From an uncultured Robiginitomaculum sp. (GTDB lineage Bacteria; Pseudomonadota; Alphaproteobacteria; Caulobacterales; Maricaulaceae), in NCBI GenBank assembly GCA_938010385.1, contig CALLVD010000024.1, positions 1 through 64,000 of the forward strand: a stretch of 64,000 nucleotides of DNA, given 5' to 3'. A model generated the notes under the pieces. That model worked only from the letters and a program-made list of their open reading frames with translations, was not told where the DNA came from and did no database searches. The translations under genes and the position numbers were made by a program. Numbering within the stretch: the first letter of the stretch is position 1; each line of letters opens with the position of its first letter. Below, piece after piece: positions 20,002 through 29,639 of this stretch.

Positions 20002-20284
20002 TTTTCGCTGAATATTCGGCCGCGGCTTCGGCGATAATTTCGTCAAATGTCATATGGCTCGGCCCGCTGTCGAGCCCCTTTTGTATTTCGGCAGCCAACC
20101 AAGGATCTTCAACAATTTCCACGGGCTCCGTATTTATCGTGCTGCGAAGCGCAGGTGCTTGCGCTTTGCGGACGGCGTCACGGATGACTTCGCTGTCATT
20201 CGTGAATCGCCCCGCCGCAATTTCTGCTTTAATCCAAGCGTCCTGTTGCTCCGTGAGTGTAATGGTTTTGCGCACCGTTCCCAT
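19991..20284 (-). CDS. parD: ParD-type (CopG/RHH) antitoxin
   Basis: MGTVRKTITLTEQQDAWIKAEIAAGRFTNDSEVIRDAVRKAQ ribbon-helix-helix; translationally overlapped with parE. Confidence 0.88.
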   Translation of the reverse strand: MGTVRKTITLTEQQDAWIKAEIAAGRFTNDSEVIRDAVRKAQAPALRSTINTEPVEIVEDPWLAAEIQKGLDSGPSHMTFDEIIAEAAAEYSAKNAR

Positions 20285-20339
20285 ATTCAGCTCCAATTTT
20301 CATACTATCGGTGCAGCCTAGCACACCTTTGCCAAATAA

Positions 20340-20367
20340 CAAAGCCGCCCCGGCAGGAACGGCTTTG
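20340..20367 (-). terminator. Hairpin between infB and parD, possible weak terminator
   Basis: Minus strand CAAAGCCG-ttcctgccgggg-CGGCTTTG followed by TTATTT; poor U tract. Confidence 0.35.
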
Positions 20368-20393
20368 GAGATTTTGACTGATAAGCCTTGGCC

Positions 20394-22979
20394 CTAATCC
20401 AGCGTGCGGTCTTTATAGGCGACGCTGAAGCATTCGATTTGGTCGCCCTTGCGAATGTCGTGATAGCCTTTAAAGCCCATGCCGCATTCCGTGCCGGAGA
20501 CGACGGTGCTCACCTCGTCTTTAAAGCGCTTGAGCGTGGACAGCTCGCCTTCGTGGATCACCACGTCATCACGCAGCAAGCGCACGCCGGAGCCGCGCTC
20601 GACCTTGCCTTCGGTTACGATACAGCCGGCAATATTGCCCAGCTTGGAAATATCAAAGACTTCCAAAACTTTGGCATAACCGAGGAAGGTTTCAACTTTC
20701 TCCGGTGACAACATGCCTTCCAGAACGCCTTTCACATCATCAATTAAATCATAGATGATGGAGTAATAGCGAATTTCTACGCCTTCACGCTCGGCCAAAT
20801 CTTTGGCTTGGCGATTGGCGCGCACATTAAACGCAATGACCGGGGCCTGCGAGGCTTTGGCCAGCATAATGTCGCTCTCGGAAATGCCGCCGGCCGCAGA
20901 GTGAATGACGCGGGCTGCGACTTCGTCATTGCCGAGGCCCTCTACGGACGACTTAATCGCTTCGACAGAGCCCTGAACGTCGCCCTTAACCAGCATCGGA
21001 AATTCTGATGTCGACTTGTCTTGCAAGCGCGCCATGAGGGTTTCCATAGAGGCAGAGGCGTTGGGCGTGGTCGCCGATTGGCGGCGTTTACGTTGGCGAT
21101 ATTCCGTAATCTCGCGCGCCTTGCCTTCGCTTTCAACAACCGCGAAAGGCTCGCCCGGCGCCGGCGCGCCGTCCAGACCCATAACTTCGACCGGCTGTGA
21201 CGGGCTTGCCGTTTTCAGCTGCGCATTGCGCTCATCAAGCAAAGCCTTGGCCTTGCCCCAATAATCGCCGGCAACAACAATGTCGCCGCGTTTCAGCGTG
21301 CCGCGTTTCACCAGCAGGGTCGACACAGGGCCGCGGCCCTTTTCGATCTTAGATTCAATCACAAGTCCGTCGGCGTCGCGCTTTTCATTGGCTTTTAAAT
21401 CCAAAAGCTCAGCCTGGAGCATAATGGCGTCCGTCAAATCCGTCAGACCCTTTTTGGTCTTGGCGGAGACTTCAACGGTTTGCACATCACCGGACATAGA
21501 CTCGACCACAACATCATGTTGCAGCAGGTCCATTTCGACCTTTTTCGGGTCCGCGCCCTGAACGTCCATTTTGTTAATGGCAACGATCATCGGCGTTTCG
21601 GCCGCGCGGGCATGCTTTATGGACTCGATGGTTTGCGGCATGATGCCGTCATCGGCGGCAACCACCAAGATAACAATATCAACGGCCGCGGCGCCGCGTG
21701 TGCGCATTTCGGAAAAGGCCGCATGGCCCGGCGTATCGAGCACAGTCAGTTTTTGTCCTGATTTCAGTTGAAGCTGATAAGCGCCGATATGCTGGGTAAT
21801 CCCGCCGGCTTCACCGGAGGCGACATCCGTTGTGCGCAAAGCGTCGAGCAGGGATGTTTTACCGTGATCAACATGGCCCATAATCGCGATGACAGGCGCG
21901 CGGGGCGTCATGTCTTTCGGATCATCTTCATCATCAAGGATAAAGCTTTCTTCGACATCGCTCTCGGCGACGCGCTTAACCGTATGGCCGAAATCTTCCA
22001 CGATCAACTGAGCCGTATCCGGGTCCAGCACATCGTTCATTTTCGCCATAGTGCCTTGCTTCATCAGATATTTGACAACATCTGCGGCGCGTTCGGTCAT
22101 GCGGTTAGCCAAGTCGGCGACCGTAATCGCTTCCGGGATAACCACTTCGCGCATGACTTTTTCTTTGGCCGAGCTGCCGCCGGTGCGGCGCTCTTTTTCC
22201 CGCTGGCGGGCGCGCTTAACGGACGCCAAAGAGCGCTGGCGATCTTCATTGCCGGCCAGAGCGGAAACAATGGTCAGCTTACCGCGGCGGCGCTTTGGCT
22301 CCCCGCGAGACGAGCTGCGGGATTTATTATTGCTGCTACCCTCATCACGGGCGCGTTTCACGCGGCCGCCCATATCGGAGATGCTGCGCGCCGGGCTTTC
22401 AGCTTTTTTCTTCGCCACCAGTTCAGGGGTCGGCTCGCTGCGCCCGGTCAGAGCGGACGTGCCGCGCGCAGAGACTTTCTTGCCGGCCGGCGGAGCAACC
22501 GCATCAGACTTGGCTTTGTTCTCAGCGGCGCGCGCTTCAGCCTCTTTGATAGCGGCGGCGGATTCTTCATCCTGCTGCTGCTTACGCTCAAGGGCGACCT
22601 GTTCTTGCTTGGCGCGCTGTTGGCGCTCAGCTTCGGCGGCCTCTTTTTCCGCCTCGCGCTTACCGGCGGCGGCCTGCGCGGCCTCGACGGCTTCTTTGCG
22701 CTTAATATACTCAGACTTGGACAGGCCAAGCTTGCGGGCATTAATCGCGTCAACGTCCACCGCTTTCGCGGCCGGCTTTGCGCCGGCCTTGCTGTCAGGC
22801 TTTGCGACAGGGGTCACGCCCGGCCCGCCGATGATACGGCGTTTTTTCTTTTCAACCACAACGGCTTTGCTTCTCCCGCCGGAGAAGTTCTGGCGCACAG
22901 TGCCGCCGCCCGGTTTCAGGCTCAGGGGACGGCGTCCGCCTGCAGTGCTTTTGCCGTCTTTATCGTTCGTATCGCTCAT
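20394..22979 (-). CDS. infB: Translation initiation factor IF-2
   Basis: [33 protein letters not shown] GTPase motifs; start [10 protein letters not shown] (22979) or MKEI (22991). Confidence 0.97.
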   Translation of the reverse strand: MSDTNDKDGKSTAGGRRPLSLKPGGGTVRQNFSGGRSKAVVVEKKKRRIIGGPGVTPVAKPDSKAGAKPAAKAVDVDAINARKLGLSKSEYIKRKEAVEAAQAAAGKREAEKEAAEAERQQRAKQEQVALERKQQQDEESAAAIKEAEARAAENKAKSDAVAPPAGKKVSARGTSALTGRSEPTPELVAKKKAESPARSISDMGGRVKRARDEGSSNNKSRSSSRGEPKRRRGKLTIVSALAGNEDRQRSLASVKRARQREKERRTGGSSAKEKVMREVVIPEAITVADLANRMTERAADVVKYLMKQGTMAKMNDVLDPDTAQLIVEDFGHTVKRVAESDVEESFILDDEDDPKDMTPRAPVIAIMGHVDHGKTSLLDALRTTDVASGEAGGITQHIGAYQLQLKSGQKLTVLDTPGHAAFSEMRTRGAAAVDIVILVVAADDGIMPQTIESIKHARAAETPMIVAINKMDVQGADPKKVEMDLLQHDVVVESMSGDVQTVEVSAKTKKGLTDLTDAIMLQAELLDLKANEKRDADGLVIESKIEKGRGPVSTLLVKRGTLKRGDIVVAGDYWGKAKALLDERNAQLKTASPSQPVEVMGLDGAPAPGEPFAVVESEGKAREITEYRQRKRRQSATTPNASASMETLMARLQDKSTSEFPMLVKGDVQGSVEAIKSSVEGLGNDEVAARVIHSAAGGISESDIMLAKASQAPVIAFNVRANRQAKDLAEREGVEIRYYSIIYDLIDDVKGVLEGMLSPEKVETFLGYAKVLEVFDISKLGNIAGCIVTEGKVERGSGVRLLRDDVVIHEGELSTLKRFKDEVSTVVSGTECGMGFKGYHDIRKGDQIECFSVAYKDRTLD

Positions 22980-23068
22980 AATCTCTTTCATCCGGCTTTC
23001 ATCTCACCGGTCCCTAACGGGATTTTGAATAATCGGCGTAACCTAACGCCGGTTTCTTAAATATCAAC

Positions 23069-23803
23069 TCAATTACGCGCCAAGGTCATAAGGCTCTTTG
23101 CGTCTTCAAGCTCGGTCTCCCAATCGTCCGGGATAAGGGGGCGAAACCCGCCAAGGCGGCGAGCCTCTGTTGTAAACTTTTTGGCCAGACGGCCGGGCTT
23201 TAAAACCGCGTGTGTCACGGCTTCGCGGCCCAAAGCTTTGCCCAGGCTCTCAGGCCCGAAACAGGCCAGAAGCGGGCTCACTTCCCACGCTGCCTTGGAG
23301 GCAACCCGGATTTTGTTGCGCCCGTCGCGCGCGGCGGTGTTGGCGCAAATCCGCCATGCCGGCGGATCGACCTGAATATATGCGCGGACTTTATCAAATC
23401 CGCTCTCAATCTGTCCGGCCCGGTTGGCCATGCCCAAAAGCCCGAGCACAGACCGCGCCAAGAGCGCGTCGCATTGATCGGCCAAATCTGCCGGCGCAAT
23501 CGCGCCTGTTTTGGCAGAGCGTGAAAACGCGCCCTTCTTGGCCGCCGTCTCGACGCTGACCCGGTCTGCTGCGACCCAAATGCCGCGGCCGGGCAATTTG
23601 GCCGCGATATCCGGCACTACAATATTGCCGGGACCGATGACAAAGCGAATAAGCCCGGCTTCATCCATGACCTTGCCTGTGACGGCGTCGCGCCGCTGTC
23701 GAAACTTCGCGCCCTTGCTGCCGTCTTCAAGGCTGCCGTCTTCAAGCGTTTCAGCTTGGCCGGCACTGCCGTCATCAGATAAGGGCAAATCAGTCATTAT
23801 CAA
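23069..23803 (-). CDS. YlxR (DUF448)-L7Ae-like RNA-binding protein
   Basis: RFVIGPGNIVVPDIAAKLPGRGIWVAADRVSVETA (YlxR) followed by LLGMANRAGQIESGFDKV (L7Ae-like); between nusA and infB. Confidence 0.88.
   Translation of the reverse strand: MIMTDLPLSDDGSAGQAETLEDGSLEDGSKGAKFRQRRDAVTGKVMDEAGLIRFVIGPGNIVVPDIAAKLPGRGIWVAADRVSVETAAKKGAFSRSAKTGAIAPADLADQCDALLARSVLGLLGMANRAGQIESGFDKVRAYIQVDPPAWRICANTAARDGRNKIRVASKAAWEVSPLLACFGPESLGKALGREAVTHAVLKPGRLAKKFTTEARRLGGFRPLIPDDWETELEDAKSLMTLARN
23717..23746. repeat. Perfect 15-bp tandem repeat x2 inside the ylxR-like gene
   Basis: GCTGCCGTCTTCAAG twice; encodes LEDGS-LEDGS. Confidence 0.9.
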
Positions 23804-25446
23804 GCTTGGAACACCTCATCAGCCAGCGCCGCGCCGGACGTTTCTTCTTCGCCCTCTTCAAGCGCTTCTTCTTCGGGCTCCTCCAAGGCAGAGGCATCAA
23901 TCCAGCCGGCTTTAACGCGGGCTTGCATGATGAGCATTTGCGCATCTTCCGGCGCCATACCCATATGCTCAATCATGCCTTGCTCATGCACGGTTTCGCC
24001 GTCTTTGGTTTCGTCCCAGCCCAAAAGATCATCCGGGACAAGGCCGGCGACATCTTCGACAGTCTTAATGTCGTTTTCACCGAAGATAACGGCCATAGCC
24101 AAAGTGACGCCTTCAATCTCAAGAACGCCGTCTTCAACGCCGGCTTTCTTACGGGCCGCGTCTTGCTCTTTGGCTTGCTTTTCAAGAAATTCGCGGGCGC
24201 GGGCTTGCAGCTCTTCGGCGGTTTCATCATCGAAACCTTCAATAGAGGCCAGCTCGTCTTGGGCCACATAGCCGACTTCTGTCAGGGTCTCAAACCCTTC
24301 GGAGACCAGAAGTTGGGCAATCATTTCATCAACGTCCAGCGCTTCCATGAACAGCTCTGACTTGACGCGGAATTCGGCCTGACGGCGCTCTGATTCCTGC
24401 TCTTCGGTCATAATGTCGATGGCCCATCCGGACAGCTGTGACGCCAAGCGGACATTTTGGCCGCGGCGACCGATCGCCAGAGACAGTTGATCATCCGGCA
24501 CAACCACTTCGATACGGGCATTTTGCTCGTCCATAACAACCTTGGCGACTTCGGCCGGCTGCAAGGCGTTGACGATAAAGGTCGCGGCGTCGTCGTTATA
24601 AGGAATAATGTCGATGCGCTCGCCCTGAAGCTCGTTAACAACGGCCTGAACGCGGCTGCCGCGCATACCGACACAGGCGCCGACCGGATCAATAGAGCCG
24701 TCATTGGAGCGCACGCCGATTTTCGCGCGAGAGCCCGGATCACGGGCAACGGCGACAATTTCAATAATCCCGTCGTAGACTTCCGGCACTTCTTGGGCAA
24801 AGAGCTGCGCCATGAACTGCGGATGGGCGCGCGACAGGAAGATTTGGCTGCCGCGAATTTCCTGGCGCACGTCATAAATATAGGCGCGGATGCGGTCGCC
24901 GTTTTTCACATTTTCGCGCGGCAAAGCCTGCTCGCGGCGAATAACGCCTTCGGCGCGGCCCAAATCAACAATGATATGGCCGTATTCAACGCGCTTGACT
25001 ATGCCGTTAATGATCTCGCCGACGCGGTCCTTATATTCCAGATATTGACGCTCGCGCTCCGCGTCGCGGACTTTTTGCATGATAACTTGCTTGGCGGTCT
25101 GAGAGGCCACGCGCCCGAACTCAATCGGCGGCAGCGGCTCTTCGATTGTATCGCCGATTTGTGCGTCCGGATTATCCAGTTGCGCGGTCATCAGGCCGAT
25201 TTCAGTCACATCGTTTTCAACGTCGGCAACGACGGTGATGACTTTCTTAAGGTCCATCTCGCCGGTGACGGGGTCGAGAGTCGCGCGAATATCGTGCTCC
25301 GAGCCATAGCGGGACTTGGCCGCTTTTTGAATCGCTTCTTCAATCGCTTCCAAAACGATTGTCTTATCGATAGATTTTTCCTGCGCGACGGCGTTTGCGA
25401 TTTGCAAAAGCTCCAGCCGGTTTGCACTGATACCTGTTGCTGCCAT
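23800..25446 (-). CDS. nusA: Transcription termination/antitermination factor NusA
   Basis: LELLQIANAVAQEKSIDKTIVLEAIEEAIQKAAKSRYG; S1/KH regions (ACVGMRGSRVQAVVNEL, GRRGQNVRLASQL); acidic C-terminus. Confidence 0.97.
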   Translation of the reverse strand: MAATGISANRLELLQIANAVAQEKSIDKTIVLEAIEEAIQKAAKSRYGSEHDIRATLDPVTGEMDLKKVITVVADVENDVTEIGLMTAQLDNPDAQIGDTIEEPLPPIEFGRVASQTAKQVIMQKVRDAERERQYLEYKDRVGEIINGIVKRVEYGHIIVDLGRAEGVIRREQALPRENVKNGDRIRAYIYDVRQEIRGSQIFLSRAHPQFMAQLFAQEVPEVYDGIIEIVAVARDPGSRAKIGVRSNDGSIDPVGACVGMRGSRVQAVVNELQGERIDIIPYNDDAATFIVNALQPAEVAKVVMDEQNARIEVVVPDDQLSLAIGRRGQNVRLASQLSGWAIDIMTEEQESERRQAEFRVKSELFMEALDVDEMIAQLLVSEGFETLTEVGYVAQDELASIEGFDDETAEELQARAREFLEKQAKEQDAARKKAGVEDGVLEIEGVTLAMAVIFGENDIKTVEDVAGLVPDDLLGWDETKDGETVHEQGMIEHMGMAPEDAQMLIMQARVKAGWIDASALEEPEEEALEEGEEETSGAALADEVFQA

Positions 25447-25465
25447 GAGGGTCTCCTAAAGGCTC

Positions 25466-26023
25466 TTAAACTTCAAAGTTTTGTTGGTTTAAATTTTGCG
25501 GGTCTTCGGATTTTTCCAAAGCGCGTTGTTTTTGCACCGCGTCAATCATTTCATCGGTGATGACCAGCTTGGCTTCGGCCATCCAGTCAAACGGGATAAA
25601 GGCGGTTTCATCCTCGCCGTCCAAATCAATCCCGACCATCTCGCCGTCATTGCCGGCCAGCGTGCCGCGAAAGCGTTTGCGCCCTTCGACCAGGCGGTCC
25701 AGCTCCAGCTTGACCAAATAGCCTTCATGGCGGGCAAATTGGGACAAAGTGGTCAGCGGTCGGTCAATCCCGGGTGATGAGACTTCCAGCGCGTACGGAT
25801 CGCGCAGCGGGTCTTCGACTTCTAAAACGGATGACAGCTCGCGCGAGAGCTTGGCGCAATCCTCAACCTTCATTGTGCCGTCTGATTTACGCTCAGCCAT
25901 AATCTGCACGGTTGTGCGCTTATTGGCCATGACGCGCACGCGCACAATGTCATAGCCCATGTCGTCAGCGACCGGCTCTGCAATGGCGAGGATGCGGGCA
26001 TCCATGTCAGTTTTTGTTTTCAA
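25466..26023 (-). CDS. rimP: Ribosome maturation factor RimP
   Basis: LEVSSPGIDRPLTTLSQFARHEGYLVKLEL; upstream of nusA. Confidence 0.93.
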   Translation of the reverse strand: MKTKTDMDARILAIAEPVADDMGYDIVRVRVMANKRTTVQIMAERKSDGTMKVEDCAKLSRELSSVLEVEDPLRDPYALEVSSPGIDRPLTTLSQFARHEGYLVKLELDRLVEGRKRFRGTLAGNDGEMVGIDLDGEDETAFIPFDWMAEAKLVITDEMIDAVQKQRALEKSEDPQNLNQQNFEV

Positions 26024-26071
26024 CGCAGCACTCTTAAGGTTCGTCTTTGTTTTAAGCCTGAAAAAAGCGAC

Positions 26072-26103
26072 TAAAAAAACGGCCCCTTGTGTAAGGAGCC
26101 GCC
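26072..26103 (-). promoter_or_regulatory. Terminator-like hairpin in the rimP-nusA-infB leader (candidate attenuator)
   Basis: Minus strand CGGCTCCTT-ACAC-AAGGGGCCG-TTTTTTT, about 50 nt before rimP start; no upstream minus-strand gene before divergent hrcA. Confidence 0.6.
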
Positions 26104-26206
26104 GTCAGCACTTTGCTTCGGACTTCGTATTGGCCTGCCTTATAAGCCCGCGCGCGGCGCGGCGCAAGGCTTTTAATCACGGCCTCCCCGCCCTATATAA
26201 AGAGCT

Positions 26207-27289
26207 ATGGCGCTGCTACCGATTACATCCTCATTGCCCCTGACCGAGCTGGACGCCCGCGCGCGCACGGTTTTTCGCGGCATTGTGGAATCCTATCTGG
26301 ACACCGGCGACCCGGTCGGCTCGCGCACCTTATCTAAGGCGGGCGGGCTGAACCTGTCGCCGGCCTCTATTCGCAACACGATGGCGGACCTTGCAGCCAT
26401 GGGCTTGCTGGACAGTGATCATATCAGCGCGGGCCGAAAACCAACTCATATGGGTCTGCGCCTGTTTGTCGACGGACTTTTGGAAATCGGCGATTTGTCT
26501 AAGGCTGAGCGCAAACGTATTGAAGCGCAGATTGCCGCCGATGAAGGCGATCCGGAAACAGTGTTGAATCTGGCCTCTGACGCTCTGTCCGGTCTGGCCG
26601 GCGGGGCGGGTTTGGTGCTGGCGCCCGGCTATCAAAGCGCCCTGCGGCATGTGGAGTTTATCAGTCTTGATGCCGGTCAGGCCTTGGCAGTGATTGTATT
26701 TGAGGACGGTCATGTGGAAAACCGCCTCATGCCCCTGCCGGCCGGAACCTTGCCGAGCAGCCTTGAGCGCGCCGGCAATTATTTGTCCGCGCGCCTGAAA
26801 GGCCGAACGCTGGATGATGCCCGCGCGGAGATTTTGGCCGAGATAAAAGCCGGCAAGGCGGCCTTGGATAAGGCGGCGCAATCGCTGATTTCCTCGGGCA
26901 TGGCCGATTGGTCGGGCCGCCCGGGGCAAAAACGCAGTTTAATTGTGCGCGGACGCTCAAGGCTCCTTGACAATCTGACGGCGCAAACCGATTTAGAGCG
27001 CGTTCAAAGCCTGTTTGAAGATTTAGAGCGCAAGGAAGAAATGATTGCCTTGCTTGACCGCGCGGAAACCGCTGACGGCGTCAAAATCTTTATCGGCGCA
27101 GAAAACCCGCTGTTCAGCCTGTCCGGCAGCAGCGTGGTCGTCGCGCCTTACAGGGACGGACAACAAAATATTATCGGAGCGGTCGGGGTGATCGGTCCGA
27201 CGCGATTAAATTATGCGCGGGTCATACCGATGGTGGATTACACCGCGCAATTAGTGGGACGGCTTTTGGGCCGCCCTTCGGACTTTTAA
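26207..27289 (+). CDS. hrcA: Heat-inducible transcription repressor HrcA
   Basis: GDPVGSRTLSKAGGLNLSPASIRNTMADLAAMGLL; IIGAVGVIGPTRLNYARVIPMVDYTAQLV; next to grpE. Confidence 0.96.
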   Translation: MALLPITSSLPLTELDARARTVFRGIVESYLDTGDPVGSRTLSKAGGLNLSPASIRNTMADLAAMGLLDSDHISAGRKPTHMGLRLFVDGLLEIGDLSKAERKRIEAQIAADEGDPETVLNLASDALSGLAGGAGLVLAPGYQSALRHVEFISLDAGQALAVIVFEDGHVENRLMPLPAGTLPSSLERAGNYLSARLKGRTLDDARAEILAEIKAGKAALDKAAQSLISSGMADWSGRPGQKRSLIVRGRSRLLDNLTAQTDLERVQSLFEDLERKEEMIALLDRAETADGVKIFIGAENPLFSLSGSSVVVAPYRDGQQNIIGAVGVIGPTRLNYARVIPMVDYTAQLVGRLLGRPSDF

Positions 27290-27311
27290 TGCCGGCCTTC
27301 GGACTTTTAAT
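27270..27311. repeat. 21-bp tandem duplication across the hrcA stop codon
   Basis: GCCGCCCTTCGGACTTTTAAT / GCCGGCCTTCGGACTTTTAAT, 20/21 identical. Confidence 0.9.
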
Positions 27312-27325
27312 AAAGAGAAAAATTT

Positions 27326-27979
27326 ATGAGCAGTGATCCAAAGAATTCAAAACCCTTCGACGGCGAAGACGATTGGGATGCCGTGCAGGCCCAAATTGAT
27401 GATGTGCTGAAAGGCAAGAGCAGCGACGCCGATGACGAGGCGCAGGCGCAAGACGCGCCTGAAGAAGAGGCGGCTGAGCCTGACGCCGGGCCGGCGCTGA
27501 TTGCCCGCATTGCCGAGCTGGAAGCTGAAATGGCGACAATGAAAGATCAGGCTTTGCGCGCTATGGCGGACGCTGAAAATGTCAAAAAACGCGCCGAGCG
27601 CGAAATGGCCGCCGCCCGCGCTTATGCCGTGGAGCGCTTTGCCGTGGATATGCTGTCTGTGTCCGATAATCTGGGCCGCGCTCTGCTCGGTCTGGATGAC
27701 AAGGCCCGCGAAGATATGGGCGACAATGCCAAAAGCTTGCTCGAAGGGATTGAGCTGACGGAAAAAGAGCTGATGGCTGTCTTTGCCCGTCACGGCATTA
27801 AGGCCGTTCCGGGGGCCGGCTCAAAATTTGATCCCAAGCTGCATCAGGCCGTGGCGCAAATCCCGTCAGACGAGGCCAAGGGCGATGTGGCCACCGTTAT
27901 GCAGACCGGCTTTACGCTGGGCGACCGCACGCTGCGCGCGGCCATGGTGGCCGTATCAACGGGGCCGGCCAAAAGCTGA
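27326..27979 (+). CDS. grpE: Co-chaperone GrpE
   Basis: ADAENVKKRAEREMAAARAYAVERFAVDMLSVSDNLGRAL; FDPKLHQAV; after hrcA. Confidence 0.95.
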   Translation: MSSDPKNSKPFDGEDDWDAVQAQIDDVLKGKSSDADDEAQAQDAPEEEAAEPDAGPALIARIAELEAEMATMKDQALRAMADAENVKKRAEREMAAARAYAVERFAVDMLSVSDNLGRALLGLDDKAREDMGDNAKSLLEGIELTEKELMAVFARHGIKAVPGAGSKFDPKLHQAVAQIPSDEAKGDVATVMQTGFTLGDRTLRAAMVAVSTGPAKS

Positions 27980-27990
27980 CAAAAGAGCCC

Positions 27991-28785
27991 CTAGCAGTCG
28001 CAAAACTCTTCAAGCAAATATGTACGGGTTTTCGGCAGGGCGGCTTTTGAAAACATATGATCGCGCGGGCCTTGCTCGATAACTTCGCCGTCGCATAAAA
28101 ATATCGCCCGGTCGGCCACGCGCCCGGCTTGGCGCACGTCATGGGTGACCATGATGATAGTGTAGTCTTTGCTCAGCGTTTTTATCAGCGTTTCAATCTC
28201 GCGCGCGGATACCGGGTCCACAGAAGCGGTCGGCTCATCTAAAAGCAATATGTCCGGCGTGACCGCCAGCGCCCGCGCAATGCACAGCCTTTGCTGCTGC
28301 CCGACAGACAGCGTGCTTGCCGGCGCAGAAAGCCGGTGGGACACATCTTTCCACAATGCCGCCGCGCGCAGGCTTTGCTCGGTAATTTGCGCTTTTTCAA
28401 TCTTAGACAGCTTGCGGCCTTTCAGGCCGAACAGCACATTGGCCGCGATAGAGCCCGGGAAAACGCACGGGGTTTGAAACACCATGCCGGCCTTGGCGCG
28501 CAGGCGGGTGACATCGGTAAAGCCTTTATGCACGCAGGACTCGCCGATATGAATATCGCCTTTTGTGGTAAAGCCGGCCACATCATCATTAATGCGGTTA
28601 AGGCTGCGCAGCAGGGTGGACTTCCCGCTTCCGGACGGGCCGAGCAGGCAGGTCACGCTTTTCTCAGGCACGCTTAAAGAGATGTTTTTAATCACATTGA
28701 CATCGCCGTAAGCGGCGGAAAAATCTGTCACTGTAATCGCGGCCGGCGGGGTTTGCGCGCTGACAAGTTTAAGCTCAGGTTTCAT
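27991..28785 (-). CDS. pstB: Phosphate ABC transporter ATP-binding protein
   Basis: LLGPSGSGKSTLLRSLNRINDD, LSVGQQQRLCIARALA, ILLLDEPTASVDP; after pstA. Confidence 0.92.
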   Translation of the reverse strand: MKPELKLVSAQTPPAAITVTDFSAAYGDVNVIKNISLSVPEKSVTCLLGPSGSGKSTLLRSLNRINDDVAGFTTKGDIHIGESCVHKGFTDVTRLRAKAGMVFQTPCVFPGSIAANVLFGLKGRKLSKIEKAQITEQSLRAAALWKDVSHRLSAPASTLSVGQQQRLCIARALAVTPDILLLDEPTASVDPVSAREIETLIKTLSKDYTIIMVTHDVRQAGRVADRAIFLCDGEVIEQGPRDHMFSKAALPKTRTYLLEEFCDC

Positions 28786-29639
28786 TACAATCGCTCGCTG
28801 TAAGGGTTAAGGCGCGTTCTTGCGATAAACGCCGCTGTGGAAAAAAGAAAGACAAGGCCAATCAGCACAAAGCTCGCGCCCCAGGCATTGCGCAGCGCGT
28901 CCGGATTGGTGGCTTGCTGCGCCAGCGCTAAAATATGCGTCGGCAGGGTGGACACCGGGCCTTGCAGGCCGGACGGCAGGCTGACCCCGGAAAAAGCGGT
29001 GGCGATAAACATAATCGGCGCGGTTTCGCCAATGGCGCGGGCCAAACCGATCATCAGGCCGGTGACAATGCCGTGCAGGCTTTGGGGCAGGGTGATGCGG
29101 GTTATGACGGCGCGCCGCGTCAGGCCCAGCGCATAGCCGTTCTCGCGCACGCCGGACGGCAGGCTTTGCATGGCCGACAGGGCGCAATGGGTCACCGTCG
29201 GCATCATCATCATCGCTAAAATTATCGAGCCGACAAACCAAGACAGGCCGGTGCCGAGAATATTGACAAACACAATCAGCCCGAACAGGCCGTAAGCGAT
29301 GGACGGAATACCGTTCAGGCTGAACACGGATAAATCAATGAAGCGCTTAACCCGCGCGCTGCGGGCCATATCGGCGCGGTAAACGGCCAAAGCGGTCGCA
29401 AAGGGCAGGACCAGCGCGCTTGCCGTGACGGCCATGAGCAGCGAGCCGATAATCTGCCAGCGAATGCCGCCGGCCGCGCCGAAATCTTTCGACGGCATGA
29501 CCAAGAAATCAAAACTCACGGCTTTAAGGCCCGCATAAGCAATCGCAAACAGCAGCGCGCCGAGCACGCACAGGCACAGGCCCAGCGCGATATAGCCGGC
29601 CAGTCTGAACGCCCTATCGGATAGAGCGCGCCTAGACAT
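28785..29639 (-). CDS. pstA: Phosphate ABC transporter permease PstA
   Basis: Hydrophobic permease with GIPSIAYGLFGL and ALGLTRRAVITRITLPQSLHGIVTGLMIGLARAIGETAPIMF; start at 29639. Confidence 0.92.
   Translation of the reverse strand: MSRRALSDRAFRLAGYIALGLCLCVLGALLFAIAYAGLKAVSFDFLVMPSKDFGAAGGIRWQIIGSLLMAVTASALVLPFATALAVYRADMARSARVKRFIDLSVFSLNGIPSIAYGLFGLIVFVNILGTGLSWFVGSIILAMMMMPTVTHCALSAMQSLPSGVRENGYALGLTRRAVITRITLPQSLHGIVTGLMIGLARAIGETAPIMFIATAFSGVSLPSGLQGPVSTLPTHILALAQQATNPDALRNAWGASFVLIGLVFLFSTAAFIARTRLNPYSERL

Noticed and set aside
21768-23060. 430-aa plus-strand ORF
   Set aside because: Entirely antisense to infB; long antisense frames are expected with GC-rich codon bias and the translation is low-complexity without domain motifs
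24457-25560. 367-aa plus-strand ORF antisense to nusA
   Set aside because: Antisense to a confidently assigned core gene; no recognisable motifs
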